Source of the DNA: Lysobacteraceae bacterium NML08-0793
GTDB taxonomy: Bacteria; Pseudomonadota; Gammaproteobacteria; Xanthomonadales; Xanthomonadaceae
DNA length: 50,777 bases
Reading direction: 5' to 3'
Assembly (NCBI GenBank): GCA_002798275.1
Contig: NWQR01000011.1
Coordinates: 1-50,777, forward strand
Shown here: positions 24,954-35,242 of the stretch, piece after piece
How positions within the stretch are numbered: position 1 is the first letter of the stretch
How the letters are laid out: every line of letters starts with the position of its first letter
Made by a program: the position numbers and the translations under genes
Notes under the pieces: model-generated
Databases searched by the model: none
Seen by the model: only the letters and a program-made list of their open reading frames with translations
Told to the model about the DNA's origin: nothing

Positions 24954-26483
24954 ATGCGCCAGCCCGTTTCAATCAAGCAAGAGGACTTTATCCAGTCCGT
25001 TGCCGATGCCCTGCAATACATCAGCTATTACCACCCGGTCGATTACATCAAGAACCTGGCCGCTGCCTATGCGCGCGAAGAATCGCCCGCTGCCAAGGAT
25101 GCGATGGCGCAGATTCTCATCAACTCGCGGATGTGTGCCGAAGGCCATCGACCGATTTGCCAGGACACCGGCATCGTTACCGTATTTCTTGAAATCGGCA
25201 TGGATGTGCGCTGGGACGATGCCACGATGAGCATCGAGGAAATGGTCAACGAGGGCGTGCGTCGCGCCTACAACCACCCGGACAACAAACTACGTGCCTC
25301 GGTGCTGGCCGATCCGGCTGGCAAGCGCAAGAACACCGGCGACAACACCCCGGCGGTAGTCAATATGAAGATGGTCGCGGGCAATACCGTGGATGTCATC
25401 GTCGCGGCCAAAGGCGGCGGCTCGGAGGCCAAAACCAAGTTCGCCATGCTGAACCCGTCCGACTCCATCGTGGATTGGGTGCTGAAAACCGTGCCGACCA
25501 TGGGCGCTGGCTGGTGCCCGCCGGGGATGCTTGGCATCGGCATTGGCGGCACGGCGGAAAAAGCCATGCTGCTGGCCAAAGAGGCACTGATGGAGCCGAT
25601 CGACATCACCGAACTGAAAGCCCGTGGCGCGCAAAACCGTGCCGAAGAATTGCGTCTTGAGCTGTACGACAAGGTGAATGCACTGGGTATCGGTGCCCAG
25701 GGGCTGGGCGGGCTGACCACCGTGCTCGACATCAAGGTGAAGGACTATCCCACCCATGCGGCCAACCTGCCGGTGGCGATGATTCCCAACTGCGCCGCCA
25801 CCCGCCATGCTCATTTCACCCTGGATGGTTCAGGTCCGGTGATGCTCGATCCGCCATCGCTGAAGGATTGGCCGGAACTTACCTATGACGCCTCCAAGGG
25901 CAAGCGCGTCAATCTTGATACTGTCACCCGGGAAGAAGTCGCCACTTGGCAGCCGGGCGATGTGCTGCTGCTTTCGGGCAAGCTCTTGACCGGCCGTGAT
26001 GCCGCGCACAAGCGCATGACCGACATGCTGAACCGGGGCGAGGCATTGCCGGTGGACTTGAAAGGCCGCTTTATTTATTACGTCGGCCCGGTCGATCCGG
26101 TGCGCGAAGAAGTGGTCGGTCCCGCCGGCCCCACCACCGCCACCCGCATGGACAAGTTCACCCGGCAGATGCTGGAAGCGACCGGCCTGCTTGGCATGGT
26201 CGGCAAGGCCGAACGTGGCCCGGCAGCGATTGATGCCATCCGTGACAATGGCGCCGCCTATCTGATGGCGGTTGGCGGTAGCGCGTACCTCGTTTCCAAG
26301 GCCATCAAGGCCGCCAAGGTGCTGGCGTTTGCCGATCTCGGCATGGAGGCGATCTACGAGTTTGAAGTCGAGGACATGCCGGTTACCGTCGCTGTCGATG
26401 CCCGTGGTACTTCGGTGCATGAAACCGGCCCGAAACAATGGGCGGCAAAAATCGCCGGTATTCCGGTGGTGGTGGAGGGCTAA
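24954..26483 (+). CDS. Class I fumarate hydratase (Fe-S)
   Basis: 509-residue oxygen-sensitive fumarase of the FumA/FumB type that hydrates fumarate to malate in the TCA cycle. The three cluster cysteines are visible: Cys69 (RPICQDTG), Cys188 (GAGWCPPGM) and Cys280 (IPNCAATRHAHF). Both the N-terminal alpha domain and the C-terminal beta domain (VGPVDPVREEVVGPAGPTT) are present in one chain. The ATG at 24954 has GGAAG seven bases upstream. It also consumes the fumarate released by ArgH further along the window, although no co-transcription is implied. Confidence 0.93.
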   Translation: MRQPVSIKQEDFIQSVADALQYISYYHPVDYIKNLAAAYAREESPAAKDAMAQILINSRMCAEGHRPICQDTGIVTVFLEIGMDVRWDDATMSIEEMVNEGVRRAYNHPDNKLRASVLADPAGKRKNTGDNTPAVVNMKMVAGNTVDVIVAAKGGGSEAKTKFAMLNPSDSIVDWVLKTVPTMGAGWCPPGMLGIGIGGTAEKAMLLAKEALMEPIDITELKARGAQNRAEELRLELYDKVNALGIGAQGLGGLTTVLDIKVKDYPTHAANLPVAMIPNCAATRHAHFTLDGSGPVMLDPPSLKDWPELTYDASKGKRVNLDTVTREEVATWQPGDVLLLSGKLLTGRDAAHKRMTDMLNRGEALPVDLKGRFIYYVGPVDPVREEVVGPAGPTTATRMDKFTRQMLEATGLLGMVGKAERGPAAIDAIRDNGAAYLMAVGGSAYLVSKAIKAAKVLAFADLGMEAIYEFEVEDMPVTVAVDARGTSVHETGPKQWAAKIAGIPVVVEG

Positions 26484-26560
26484 TTCTGGTAGCGCATGTT
26501 CGCCAGCTTGGTGTCATGCCAGGCTGGCTGGACAGGGTGTTGTCGCGGCCCCGATTGGCC

Positions 26561-26589
26561 TTGCCAAAACCCGCAAGGCTGGATAAAAT
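26561..26589 (+). promoter_or_regulatory. Sigma-70 promoter of rplU-rpmA
   Basis: TTGCCA (26561-26566), a 17-bp spacer, TAAAAT (26584-26589), about 64 bp before the rplU ATG. This is a near-consensus housekeeping promoter, as expected for ribosomal genes. Confidence 0.7.
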
Positions 26590-26652
26590 CCCGCGTTCCC
26601 TTGGCCGCGTCGGCCTTGGGCGACCACAATAACTACAGAGGAATGCTTGGTC

Positions 26653-26961
26653 ATGTATGCAGTACTTGTTACTGGCGGTAAGCAATACCGCGTAGCTCAG
26701 GGCGACACCCTGCGCGTTGAAAAGCTGGACGTAGAAGCGGGCAGCGAAATCAAATTCGACAACATCCTGATGCTGGGTGATGGCGAAGGCGTGAAACTCG
26801 GCGATGCCCTGAAGGGTGCAGCCGTGTCCGCCAAGGTGGTGGGTCACGGTCGCGCCGATAAGGTGAAGATCGTCAAGTTCCGCCGCCGCAAGCACCATCG
26901 CAAGCAGATGGGGCATCGTCAGCATTACACCGAAATCGAAATCACCGGCATCAAGGGCTAA
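26653..26961 (+). CDS. rplU: 50S ribosomal protein L21
   Basis: 102-residue large-subunit protein binding 23S r[17 protein letters not shown] is the canonical L21 N-terminus and [19 protein letters not shown] its basic C-terminal signature. The ATG at 26653 gives the canonical start; an in-frame TTG two codons upstream is closer to the AGGA at 26639-26642. It heads the usual rplU-rpmA-obgE set. Confidence 0.97.
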   Translation: MYAVLVTGGKQYRVAQGDTLRVEKLDVEAGSEIKFDNILMLGDGEGVKLGDALKGAAVSAKVVGHGRADKVKIVKFRRRKHHRKQMGHRQHYTEIEITGIKG

Positions 26962-26973
26962 GGAGAACAACTC

Positions 26974-27231
26974 ATGGCACACAAAAAAGGCGTAGGCTCC
27001 TCGCGCAACGGCCGCGACTCCAACCCGAAGTATCTGGGCGTCAAGATTTACGGCGGCCAGGCGATTGAAGCAGGCAATATCATCGTGCGCCAGCGCGGCA
27101 CCCAATTCCATCCGGGTCCGGGCGTGGGTCTTGGCCGCGACTACACCCTGTATGCGCTGCAAGACGGCAAGGTGGAGTTCTCCATCAAGGGTCCGATGAA
27201 GCGCCGCACCGTCAGCGTCGTGGCAGAATAA
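26974..27231 (+). CDS. rpmA: 50S ribosomal protein L27
   Basis: 85-residue protein at the peptidyl transferase centre. [22 protein letters not shown] is the canonical N-terminus, without the cleavable extension found in Firmicutes. AAGGAG stands just upstream, and rplU ends 12 bp before it. A terminator follows. Confidence 0.97.
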   Translation: MAHKKGVGSSRNGRDSNPKYLGVKIYGGQAIEAGNIIVRQRGTQFHPGPGVGLGRDYTLYALQDGKVEFSIKGPMKRRTVSVVAE

Positions 27232-27253
27232 GCCACCGCAAACCGGCACTGGC

Positions 27254-27280
27254 AAACCCCGCTGCGGCGGGGTTTGTTGT
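27254..27280 (+). terminator. Intrinsic terminator after rpmA
   Basis: 9-bp stem AAACCCCGC / GCGGGGTTT (27254-27262 and 27267-27275) followed by TGTTGTTT. It separates the ribosomal genes from obgE, which starts 35 bp later and may be read by partial read-through. Confidence 0.8.
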
Positions 27281-27308
27281 TTCTGCCGCCCTTCAAAATA
27301 ATCCGTGA

Positions 27309-28355
<1,047 letters not shown>

Positions 28356-28393
28356 GTCACGCCTCTTGAATCGGCTGAATCCGGCGTATTGCT

Positions 28394-29767
28394 TTAGCGA
28401 CGCTGCCAGCGTACGCCTTGCGGGGTGTCTTCCAGCACGATGCCTTCACTGGCCAGTTGGTTGCGGATTTCATCGGCGCGGGCAAAGTCGCGCGCCTTTT
28501 TGGCGGCAACGCGCGCATCCACCAGCGCTTGGATGCGGGCATCGTCGCTGTGGTCGGCGCCACGGGCAAACCAGACTTCCGGGGCTTGTTGCAGCAGACC
28601 CAAGGCAAGCCCCGCGCCGAGCAGTTCAGCCTTGGCATCGCGCCGCGCATCGCCCTCGGCCTTGCGGGCGAGGCTTGCCAGTCGGGCGATTTCCGCCAAG
28701 GCGGCGGGGGTATTGAGATCATCATCCAGCGCCGCTTCGATGCTGGCTGGAATCTGGGCGCGGGCTTCCACATCGGCCAAGTCGCGCAGGGTGCCATAGA
28801 GCCGGTCGAGGGTGCGGATGGATTGCTCAATCAGGGCATCGCTCCATTCCAGCGGCTGGCGATAATGCGCCGAGAGCAGGGCATAGCGCAGGGCTTCGGG
28901 GGGGTGGGCGCGCACTAGATCGTGCACGCGCTCGATATTGCCAAGCGATTTGCTCATCTTGGCGCCGGCAAAGTTCAACATGCCGTTGTGTAGCCAGAAG
29001 CGGGCGAAAGTCTTGCCGCCGTGGGCGCATTCGCTTTGCGCGATTTCGTTTTCGTGGTGCGGAAATTGCAAGTCCACGCCGCCTGCGTGAATGTCGATGG
29101 TTTCGCCTAGGTGCGCGGCGGCCATCGCCGAGCATTCGATATGCCAACCGGGGCGGCCACGCCCCCAAGGCGAATCCCAGCCGGGCAGGTCGTCGCTCGA
29201 AGGCTTCCAGAGTACGAAATCACCGGCATCGCGCTTGTACGGGGCGACTTCCACCCGAGCACCGGCGAGCATGTCGTCCGGGTCGCGGCGCGAGAGCTTG
29301 CCGTAGCCGGGAAAGCTCGCCACCGAAAACAGCACATGGCCTTCGGCGGCATAGGCGTGGCCATCGGCAATCAGGCGTTGGCACATCGCGATGATGTCGT
29401 CGATATGGTCGGTGGCGGCCGGTTCGATATCCGGGGCAAAGGCACCATCCACGCCAAGTGCGGCCATGTCCTCGCGGTAGGCAGCGGCAAAACGGTCCGT
29501 GATGGCGCGGATCGGGGTGCCGGCCTGTTGGGCGGCGGCGTTGATCTTGTCATCCACGTCGGTGATGTTGCGGGCATAGCGCAAGGCACCAAAGCGCCGC
29601 CGCAGCAAGGCCGCCAGCACGCCAAATACCACCGGGCCGCGGGCATTGCCGATATGCACATAGTTGTAAACCGTGGGGCCGCAGACATACATCGTTACTT
29701 GGTCGGGGCGGGTCGGCGTGAACGGCTCGGATTGCCGGGTCAGGGTGTTGTAAAGATGCAGGGACAT
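28394..29767 (-). CDS. cysS: Cysteinyl-tRNA synthetase
   Basis: 457-residue class I aminoacyl-tRNA synthetase. [20 protein letters not shown] carries the zinc-binding Cys and the HIGH-type motif [24 protein letters not shown] (zinc ligands) and the KMSKS loop (AKMSKSLGN) follow. Length and start agree with E. coli CysS. It is convergent with obgE, with only 38 bp between the stops and no obvious terminator. Confidence 0.97.
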   Translation of the reverse strand: MSLHLYNTLTRQSEPFTPTRPDQVTMYVCGPTVYNYVHIGNARGPVVFGVLAALLRRRFGALRYARNITDVDDKINAAAQQAGTPIRAITDRFAAAYREDMAALGVDGAFAPDIEPAATDHIDDIIAMCQRLIADGHAYAAEGHVLFSVASFPGYGKLSRRDPDDMLAGARVEVAPYKRDAGDFVLWKPSSDDLPGWDSPWGRGRPGWHIECSAMAAAHLGETIDIHAGGVDLQFPHHENEIAQSECAHGGKTFARFWLHNGMLNFAGAKMSKSLGNIERVHDLVRAHPPEALRYALLSAHYRQPLEWSDALIEQSIRTLDRLYGTLRDLADVEARAQIPASIEAALDDDLNTPAALAEIARLASLARKAEGDARRDAKAELLGAGLALGLLQQAPEVWFARGADHSDDARIQALVDARVAAKKARDFARADEIRNQLASEGIVLEDTPQGVRWQRR

Positions 29768-29925
29768 GATGGTGCAGCGCCAAGGAATAGGGCAGCGATT
29801 CTAGCGTTTTGCATGGCCTTGCGCGGAGTTAAACTGCCGTTAAATCTCGGGTTCAGTCTGCCCGGTCTAAACTGCCCGGCAATCCCCGCCATGGATATTC
29901 CGTGTTCTGCCCGCGTTCTTTTTCG

Positions 29926-30285
29926 ATGCAATCCCTGCTGTGGCTTGTGATGCTGTCCGTGCCTGTTGCCGGAATAGGGCAGGAGCGTTTGGTGCCGGCA
30001 GAGCAAGTGCGTTATGACTATGCGCAGGTTTTGAGTGTGCAGCCGGTTTATCAGGTGCTCAATGCCAGTGCCGGCGAGCAGCGCTGTCTGCCGCTGCCAG
30101 GTAGCGTGGTGCGGGAATGCCGTGAGGTGCGGGTGCCGCTGGAATACCGCCGCCCGATTGCCTATGACGTGGATTACACCTATCGCGGTGTGAAATACCG
30201 TTCGCGCTTGGCGCAAAATCCGGGGCGCCGCCTGCGTATCCGCATTGGCATCACCCCGGTGATAGGCAGCGAAGTGCAGCCCTGA
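29926..30285 (+). CDS. Exported protein related to the beta part of glycine-zipper surface antigens
   Basis: 119 residues from the ATG at 29926 (GTG 29902 is an in-frame alternative; neither has a good ribosome binding site). A signal peptide (MQSLLWLVMLSVPVAGIG) is followed by DYAQVLSVQPVYQV, a Cys pair (RCLPLP, ECREV) and YDVDYTYRGVKYRSRL..GITPV. From memory, these two ends are typical of rickettsial 17-kDa-antigen-like proteins, which carry a glycine zipper between them. Here the zipper is missing, so it may be a shortened relative. Function unknown. It ends 45 bp before the arginine leader ORF. Confidence 0.65.
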   Translation: MQSLLWLVMLSVPVAGIGQERLVPAEQVRYDYAQVLSVQPVYQVLNASAGEQRCLPLPGSVVRECREVRVPLEYRRPIAYDVDYTYRGVKYRSRLAQNPGRRLRIRIGITPVIGSEVQP

Positions 30286-30330
30286 TTTTTTGCTTGTCCA
30301 ATGACGCATCGCATGCGAGCATAGCCGCCC

Positions 30331-30432
30331 ATGACCACCCACTTTTTCACCGTCGCTTATCAGTCCGCTGCCTGGCAGGCTGCGGGCATGACTTCGCGTG
30401 CACGCCGTCGTAGGGGTAAGTGGCCGGTGTGA
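30331..30432 (+). CDS. Arginine-rich leader peptide of the arg operon (candidate argL)
   Basis: A 33-codon ORF, MTTHFFTVAYQSAAWQAAGM followed by TSRARRRRGKWPV. An internal ATG at 30388, with AGG eight bases upstream, would give a 14-residue peptide and may be the true start. Five of the six codons at 30397-30414 are Arg (CGT GCA CGC CGT CGT AGG). The stop at 30430-30432 is 29 bp before a strong terminator, which in turn precedes the carbamoyltransferase gene. This is the layout of leader peptides such as HisL or TrpL, with Arg as the sensed residue. The ORF is too short to trust on length alone; the call rests on composition and context. Confidence 0.65.
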   Translation: MTTHFFTVAYQSAAWQAAGMTSRARRRRGKWPV

Positions 30433-30491
30433 AACTGCGTGCGTGCGTGCAGATTTTTCAGAACCCGGCCTTGTGCCGGGTTTTTTGTTTT
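30401..30491 (+). promoter_or_regulatory. Putative ribosome-mediated transcription attenuator of the arg operon
   Basis: Three competing pairings can be read by eye. Stem 1:2 pairs CACGCC (30401-30406, inside the Arg codons) with GGTGTG (30426-30431), with one G-U pair. Stem 2:3 (antiterminator) pairs GGCCGG (30422-30427) with CCGGCC (30465-30470). Stem 3:4 is the terminator (30462-30482). A ribosome stalled on Arg codons would block segment 1 and leave GGCCGG free to break the terminator. A ribosome reaching the stop codon would cover GGCCGG and allow termination. The pairings are seen in the sequence; the mechanism is inferred by analogy with his/trp attenuation. Confidence 0.6.
30462..30491 (+). 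terminator. Intrinsic terminator in the arg leader
   Basis: Perfect 8-bp stem AACCCGGC / GCCGGGTT (30462-30469 and 30475-30482, five-base loop), then TTTTGTTTT. It lies between the leader ORF and the carbamoyltransferase ATG at 30513, with no gene end needing it nearer than 30285 except the leader. Confidence 0.9.
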
Positions 30492-30512
30492 CCATCCCCG
30501 CGAGTGAATTAG

Positions 30513-31517
30513 ATGAAGCATTTTTTGAACACCCAAGACTTGAGCCGCGCCGAGCTGGATGCGCTGCTGGTTGATGCCGCGCGTATGAAGCAGGAAAAGC
30601 TTGGCGATGCGCTGAAGGGAAAATCCATTGCGCTTTTGTTCTTCAACCCTTCGATGCGTACCCGGACGAGCTTTGAGCTGGGCGCGTTTCAGCTGGGCGG
30701 ACATGCGGTGGTGTTGCAGCCGGGCAAGGATGCATGGCCGGTGGAGTTTGATTTTGGCACGGTGATGGATGGCGATACCGAAGAACATATCGCCGAAGTC
30801 GCCCGGGTGCTCTCGCGCTATGTGGACTTGATTGCGGTGCGCGCCTTTCCGAAGTTCATCGACTGGCAAGAGGACCGGCAAGACAAGGTGCTGGCGGCGT
30901 TTGCCAAATACTCGACCGTGCCGGTCATCAATATGGAAACCATCACCCATCCCTGTCAGGAGCTGGCGCATGCACTGGCGTTGCAGGAGCACTTCGGCAC
31001 CCGCGACCTGCGCGGCAAGAAATACGTGCTGACCTGGACCTATCACCCGAAGGCGCTGAACACTGCGGTGGCGAACTCCGCGCTCACCATCGCCACGCGC
31101 CTGGGGATGGATGTGACCTTGCTGTGTCCGAACGAGGACTACGTGCTGGATGAGCGCTATATGCAATGGGCGGCGCAGAACGTAGCCGAGAGTGGCGGCA
31201 GTCTTGCCATCAGCCATGACATTGAAAGCGCCTATGCCGGTGCCGATGTGGTGTATGCCAAGAGCTGGGGCGCGCTGCCGTATTTCGGCCACTGGGAAAA
31301 GGAAAAGCCCATCCGCGATGCGCACAAGCATTTCATCGTGGATGAAGCCAAGATGGCGCTGACCAACAACGGGGTGTTCAGCCACTGCCTGCCGCTGCGG
31401 CGCAATGTCAAAGCCACCGATGCGGTGATGGATTCGCCGCAGTGCATCGCCATCCACGAGGCGGAAAACCGCCTGCATGTACAGAAGGCCGTCATGGCGG
31501 CTCTCATCAACCCATAA
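30513..31517 (+). CDS. argF': N-acetylornithine carbamoyltransferase (Xanthomonas type)
   Basis: 334-residue transcarbamylase acting on N-acetylornithine rather than ornithine, giving N-acetylcitrulline. The carbamoyl phosphate loop is [31 protein letters not shown] contains the Glu that favours the acetylated substrate; [15 protein letters not shown] and [16 protein letters not shown] follow, the latter with the lysine carboxylated in the Xanthomonas enzyme. From memory, near-identity runs along most of the Xanthomonas campestris protein. First structural gene of the arg operon, only 22 bp after the leader T-run; the ribosome binding site is weak (CGAGTG). Confidence 0.95.
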   Translation: MKHFLNTQDLSRAELDALLVDAARMKQEKLGDALKGKSIALLFFNPSMRTRTSFELGAFQLGGHAVVLQPGKDAWPVEFDFGTVMDGDTEEHIAEVARVLSRYVDLIAVRAFPKFIDWQEDRQDKVLAAFAKYSTVPVINMETITHPCQELAHALALQEHFGTRDLRGKKYVLTWTYHPKALNTAVANSALTIATRLGMDVTLLCPNEDYVLDERYMQWAAQNVAESGGSLAISHDIESAYAGADVVYAKSWGALPYFGHWEKEKPIRDAHKHFIVDEAKMALTNNGVFSHCLPLRRNVKATDAVMDSPQCIAIHEAENRLHVQKAVMAALINP

Positions 31518-31533
31518 TTTTCGAGGAAAACCT

Positions 31534-32742
31534 ATGAGCGCAAACCAAAGCCGCGACATCGTGCTGGCCTTTTCCGGCGGGCTGGATACCAGTTTCTGCG
31601 TGCCTTATTTGCAAGCGCAGGGCTGGCAGGTGCATACCGTGTTTGCCGATACCGGCGGGGTGGACGCACAGGAGCGCGCCTATATCGAGCAGCGTGCGGC
31701 GGAACTGGGCGTGGCCAGCCACCGCACCATCGACGGGGGGCCGGCGATTTGGGCGGGCTTTGTCAAACCCTTTGTCTGGGCGGGTGAGGCCTATCAGGGT
31801 CAGTATCCGCTGCTGGTGTCCGACCGCTATCTGATTGTCGATGCGGCATTGGCGCGCGCCAAAGAATTGGGCACCAATGCGATTGCCCACGGCTGCACCG
31901 GCATGGGCAATGATCAGGTGCGTTTTGACCTGGCGGTGAAGGCCAGTGGCGATTACCGCATCGTCGCGCCAATCCGCGAAATCCAGAAAGAACATACCCA
32001 GACCCGCGCCTACGAACAGCAATATCTGGAAGAGCGCGGCTTTACCGTGCGCGCAAAGCAGCAGCAATACACCATCAACGAGAACCTGTTGGGGGTGACG
32101 CTCTCCGGTGCGGAAATCGACCAATGGCAGGCGCCGGGCGAAGAAGCGCGGGGCTGGTGCAAGCCGCGCGCCGAATGGCCGGAAGCGCCGCTGCGGGTGC
32201 GGGTGGGGTTTGTCGCTGGCGAGGCCGTGAGCCTTGATGGCGAGCCGCTGCCTGGCCCGGTTTTGCTGGCGCAACTCAACCAGTTGTTTGCCGCCTATGG
32301 GGTAGGGCGCGGGCTATACACCGGCGATACCACGATTGGCCTGAAAGGCCGCATCGTGTACGAAGCGCCGGGTTTGCTGGCTTTGCTCACCGCCCACCGG
32401 GCGCTGGAAGAAGCCGTGCTTTCCAAGCAGCAAAACCGCTTCAAGCCGGAGGTTGCGCGCAAATGGGTGGAGCTGGTGTACGAAGGCTTCTATCACGACC
32501 CGCTGAAAACCGACCTGGAAGCCTTCCTGCAATCGAGCCAGCGCATGGTCAATGGCGAGGTGCTGCTGGAAACCCGCGGTGGCCGGGTGGATGCCATCGC
32601 GGTGCAATCGCCGCATGTGCTGCATGCCAAGGGCGCGACCTATGCGCAAAGCGCCGATTGGGGCGTGGCCGAGGCCGAAGGTTTTATCAAGCTGTTCGGC
32701 ATGAGCAGCACCCTGTGGGCGGAAGTCAACGGAGCCAAATAA
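31534..32742 (+). CDS. argG: Argininosuccinate synthase
   Basis: 402-residue enzyme joining citrulline and aspartate with ATP use. The ATP pyrophosphatase loop AFSGGLDTS is at about residues 12-20; further signatures are [13 protein letters not shown] and EYYDP-like regions around YEGFYHDP. The ATG at 31534 has GAGGAAAA upstream. It starts 16 bp after argF' and its TAA overlaps the ATG of argE (TAATG), so translation is probably coupled. In this pathway the acetyl group is removed by the next gene product before this step. Confidence 0.95.
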   Translation: MSANQSRDIVLAFSGGLDTSFCVPYLQAQGWQVHTVFADTGGVDAQERAYIEQRAAELGVASHRTIDGGPAIWAGFVKPFVWAGEAYQGQYPLLVSDRYLIVDAALARAKELGTNAIAHGCTGMGNDQVRFDLAVKASGDYRIVAPIREIQKEHTQTRAYEQQYLEERGFTVRAKQQQYTINENLLGVTLSGAEIDQWQAPGEEARGWCKPRAEWPEAPLRVRVGFVAGEAVSLDGEPLPGPVLLAQLNQLFAAYGVGRGLYTGDTTIGLKGRIVYEAPGLLALLTAHRALEEAVLSKQQNRFKPEVARKWVELVYEGFYHDPLKTDLEAFLQSSQRMVNGEVLLETRGGRVDAIAVQSPHVLHAKGATYAQSADWGVAEAEGFIKLFGMSSTLWAEVNGAK

Positions 32743-33830
32743 TGCTGGATACGGTGCTGAAACATCTGACGGCGCTGGTTGGCTTTGACAGCCGCAACCC
32801 GCCGCGGGCGATGGCGGCTGCGAGCCCGATGTTTGCCTATCTGCGTGAGCAGTTGCCAGGGTTTGATATTCAAATCACCGACCATGGCGCGGGCGCGGTA
32901 TCGCTGCTGGCGGTGCGCGGTAAACCCAGCCTGCTTTTCAATGTGCATCTGGATACCGTGCCGGACTCGCCTGCCTGGAGCGCCGACCCGCATGTATTGC
33001 GGGTTGAGGGCGGCAGGGCGATTGGCCTTGGCGCATGTGATATCAAGGGTGCGGCCGCGGGGCTGCTGGCGGTAGCGCAGGCCACATCTGGCGATATGGC
33101 GCTGCTGTTTTCCAATGATGAGGAAGCCAATGATCCGCGCTGCATCGCGCATTTTCTGGCGGGCGATCATGGCTTTCGGAATGTCATCGTCGCCGAGCCG
33201 ACTGGCTGCCGCGCCGTGCTGGCGCATCGCGGCATCAGTGCAGTCAGGATGCAATTTCACGGCACCGCAGGCCATGCTTCCGGCGCGCAGGCGATGCAGG
33301 CCAGCGCCTTGCATCAGGCGATGCGCTGGGGCGCGCGCGTGCTCGATCATGTGGAGGCGCATGCCGCACAAGCCTTCGGCGGCTTGCAGGGGCTGCGCTT
33401 CAATATCGGCCGGATCGAGGGCGGCATCAAGGCGAATGTGATCGCGCCCGAGGCCGAAGTGCGCTTTGGCTTCCGCCCGCTGCCCTCGCAGGATATGGAC
33501 GAATTGCACCAGCAATTCCAAGCCTTTGCCGATCCGGGCACGCAGTATGAAGAAACCTTCCGCGGCCCCTCGCTCCCAGCGGGCGATGCTTCGGATGCGG
33601 AAAACCGCCGCCGCGAAGCCGAACAACTGGCCGAATCCTTGCAGTTGCCGGTGGGCGATGCGGTGGATTTCTGGACCGAAGCCTCGCTGTTTTCTGCCGC
33701 AGGCTTGACCGCCATCGTTTATGGCCCCGGCGAGATCGCCCAGGCGCATAGCGCCGATGAGTGGGTTGCGCTCGAGCAGCTTGAAAGCTATGCCCAGTCC
33801 ATCTATCGCCTTATCTCTGCAACCGCGTAG
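32742..33830 (+). CDS. argE: N-acetylcitrulline/N-acetylornithine deacetylase
   Basis: 362-residue M20 family zinc hydrolase. Metal ligands are seen in NVHLDTVP (His, Asp), LGACDIKG (Asp), SNDEEAND (Glu-Glu) and the late His in QAHSADEW. With an acetylornithine-type carbamoyltransferase next to it, the natural substrate is probably N-acetylcitrulline, as in Xanthomonas; this is inferred from context. The start overlaps the argG stop by one base. Two short palindromes lie in the 69 bp between it and the next gene. Confidence 0.92.
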   Translation: MLDTVLKHLTALVGFDSRNPPRAMAAASPMFAYLREQLPGFDIQITDHGAGAVSLLAVRGKPSLLFNVHLDTVPDSPAWSADPHVLRVEGGRAIGLGACDIKGAAAGLLAVAQATSGDMALLFSNDEEANDPRCIAHFLAGDHGFRNVIVAEPTGCRAVLAHRGISAVRMQFHGTAGHASGAQAMQASALHQAMRWGARVLDHVEAHAAQAFGGLQGLRFNIGRIEGGIKANVIAPEAEVRFGFRPLPSQDMDELHQQFQAFADPGTQYEETFRGPSLPAGDASDAENRRREAEQLAESLQLPVGDAVDFWTEASLFSAAGLTAIVYGPGEIAQAHSADEWVALEQLESYAQSIYRLISATA

Positions 33831-33883
33831 GGCATGCCTGCCCACCACTCAAATTGAAAACCCAATGCCGGGCAAGCCTGCCC
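33830..33883. repeat. Pair of near-identical palindromic sequences between argE and argB
   Basis: GGGCATGCCTGCCC (33830-33843) and GGGCAAGCCTGCCC (33870-33883) differ by one base. Each can form a small hairpin (GGGCA/TGCCC). They may modulate RNA stability inside the operon; no function is shown. Confidence 0.4.
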
Positions 33884-33899
33884 CCTGAAAAATAGAGCC

Positions 33900-35240
33900 A
33901 TGAATCTCGAAGTCCACGATCGGCAAACCCGTCTCACCATCCTGCGGCTGCTCTCCAGCATGGGCAGCAGCAAGGAAATCAACCAGTATCTGAAGCGCTA
34001 TTCCGAGCTGGAGGCCGCCCGCTTTGCAGTGGTGAAAGTCGGCGGCGCAGTGCTGCGCGATGATCTTGAGGCGCTGACTTCATCGTTGGCTTTTTTGCAG
34101 GACGTGGGCCTGACACCCATCGTCATCCACGGCGCTGGGCCACAGTTGGATGAGGCGATTCGTGAGGCCGGAATTGAAAAGGAAACCGTCGATGGCCTGC
34201 GCGTAACCCGCGCCGATACGCTCGCCATCGTCCGCCAGGTGATGCAGGCGCAGAACCTGGCGTTGGTGGAGGCGTTGCAGGCGATTGATACCCGCGCCAC
34301 CTCTATCGTCTGCGGCGTGTTCGAGGCCGCGCTCAAAGACCCGGAGGTGTATGGGCTGGTGGGGGATGTCGCCAAGGTGGATCTGGCGCCAGTGCGGGCG
34401 AGCCTGAAAGCCGGCTCTATCCCGGTGATTGCAAGTCTTGGCGAAACCCGCAGCGGGCAAATCGTCAATATCAATGCCGACTTCGCCGCCAATGCGCTGG
34501 TGCGCGAAGTGCAGCCGGACAAAATCGTGTTTCTGACCGGCACAGGCGGGCTTTTGGATGCTGCGGGTCAAATCATTGATTCGATCAACCTCTCCAGTGA
34601 TTTCGAGCGGCTGATGCAGGCTGACTGGGTCAATGGCGGGATGCGGGTCAAGATTGAGCAAATCAAGGCGCTGCTGGAAACCGTGCCGCTGTCATCCTCG
34701 GTGTCGATTACCCGGCCTTCCGAGCTTGCCAAGGAGCTGTTTACCCACAAAGGCTCCGGCACCTTGGTACGGCGGGGCGAGCGTGTGCTGTGCGCCGACA
34801 ACTGGCAGGCGTTCGACCTTGCGCGCCTGCGCGGGCTGATTGAATCGGCCTTCGGGCGCACGCTGGCGCCAGATTATTTCGAGCGCACCGCGCTTGCGCG
34901 CGCTTGGGTCAGCGAAAACTACCGTGCCGCGGTGATTTTGCTGCATACCGAAGCCGGGATATACCTCGACAAATTCGCCGTGCTTGACGAAGCCCAAGGC
35001 GAAGGGCTGGGGCGTGCGCTATGGGAACAGATGCGCGCACAAACCCCGGCGTTGTACTGGCGCTCGCGTCGGCAGAACCCGGTCAACAGCTTCTACTTTG
35101 ACGAGGCCGACGGCAGCAGCAAGCAGGGCGAGTGGACGGTGTTCTGGTATGGGCAGGATGACTTTGCGCAAATCGAACGCTGCGTGTCGATGAGCCGCAG
35201 CCGCCCGGCGACATTGAACGACAAGGCTGAAAGTTGCTAA
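33900..35240 (+). CDS. argB: Bifunctional N-acetylglutamate kinase/N-acetylglutamate synthase
   Basis: 446-residue fusion catalysing the first two steps of arginine synthesis. The N-terminal amino acid kinase domain (about 1-285) has [31 protein letters not shown] and [17 protein letters not shown]; the C-terminal GNAT domain (about 295-430) has [19 protein letters not shown] and [13 protein letters not shown] for acetyl-CoA binding, then [14 protein letters not shown]. This NAGS/K type, closer to the vertebrate enzyme than to E. coli ArgA, is known from Xanthomonas and relatives. ArgA and a separate ArgB are therefore not needed. Confidence 0.95.
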   Translation: MNLEVHDRQTRLTILRLLSSMGSSKEINQYLKRYSELEAARFAVVKVGGAVLRDDLEALTSSLAFLQDVGLTPIVIHGAGPQLDEAIREAGIEKETVDGLRVTRADTLAIVRQVMQAQNLALVEALQAIDTRATSIVCGVFEAALKDPEVYGLVGDVAKVDLAPVRASLKAGSIPVIASLGETRSGQIVNINADFAANALVREVQPDKIVFLTGTGGLLDAAGQIIDSINLSSDFERLMQADWVNGGMRVKIEQIKALLETVPLSSSVSITRPSELAKELFTHKGSGTLVRRGERVLCADNWQAFDLARLRGLIESAFGRTLAPDYFERTALARAWVSENYRAAVILLHTEAGIYLDKFAVLDEAQGEGLGRALWEQMRAQTPALYWRSRRQNPVNSFYFDEADGSSKQGEWTVFWYGQDDFAQIERCVSMSRSRPATLNDKAESC

Positions 35241-35242
35241 AA

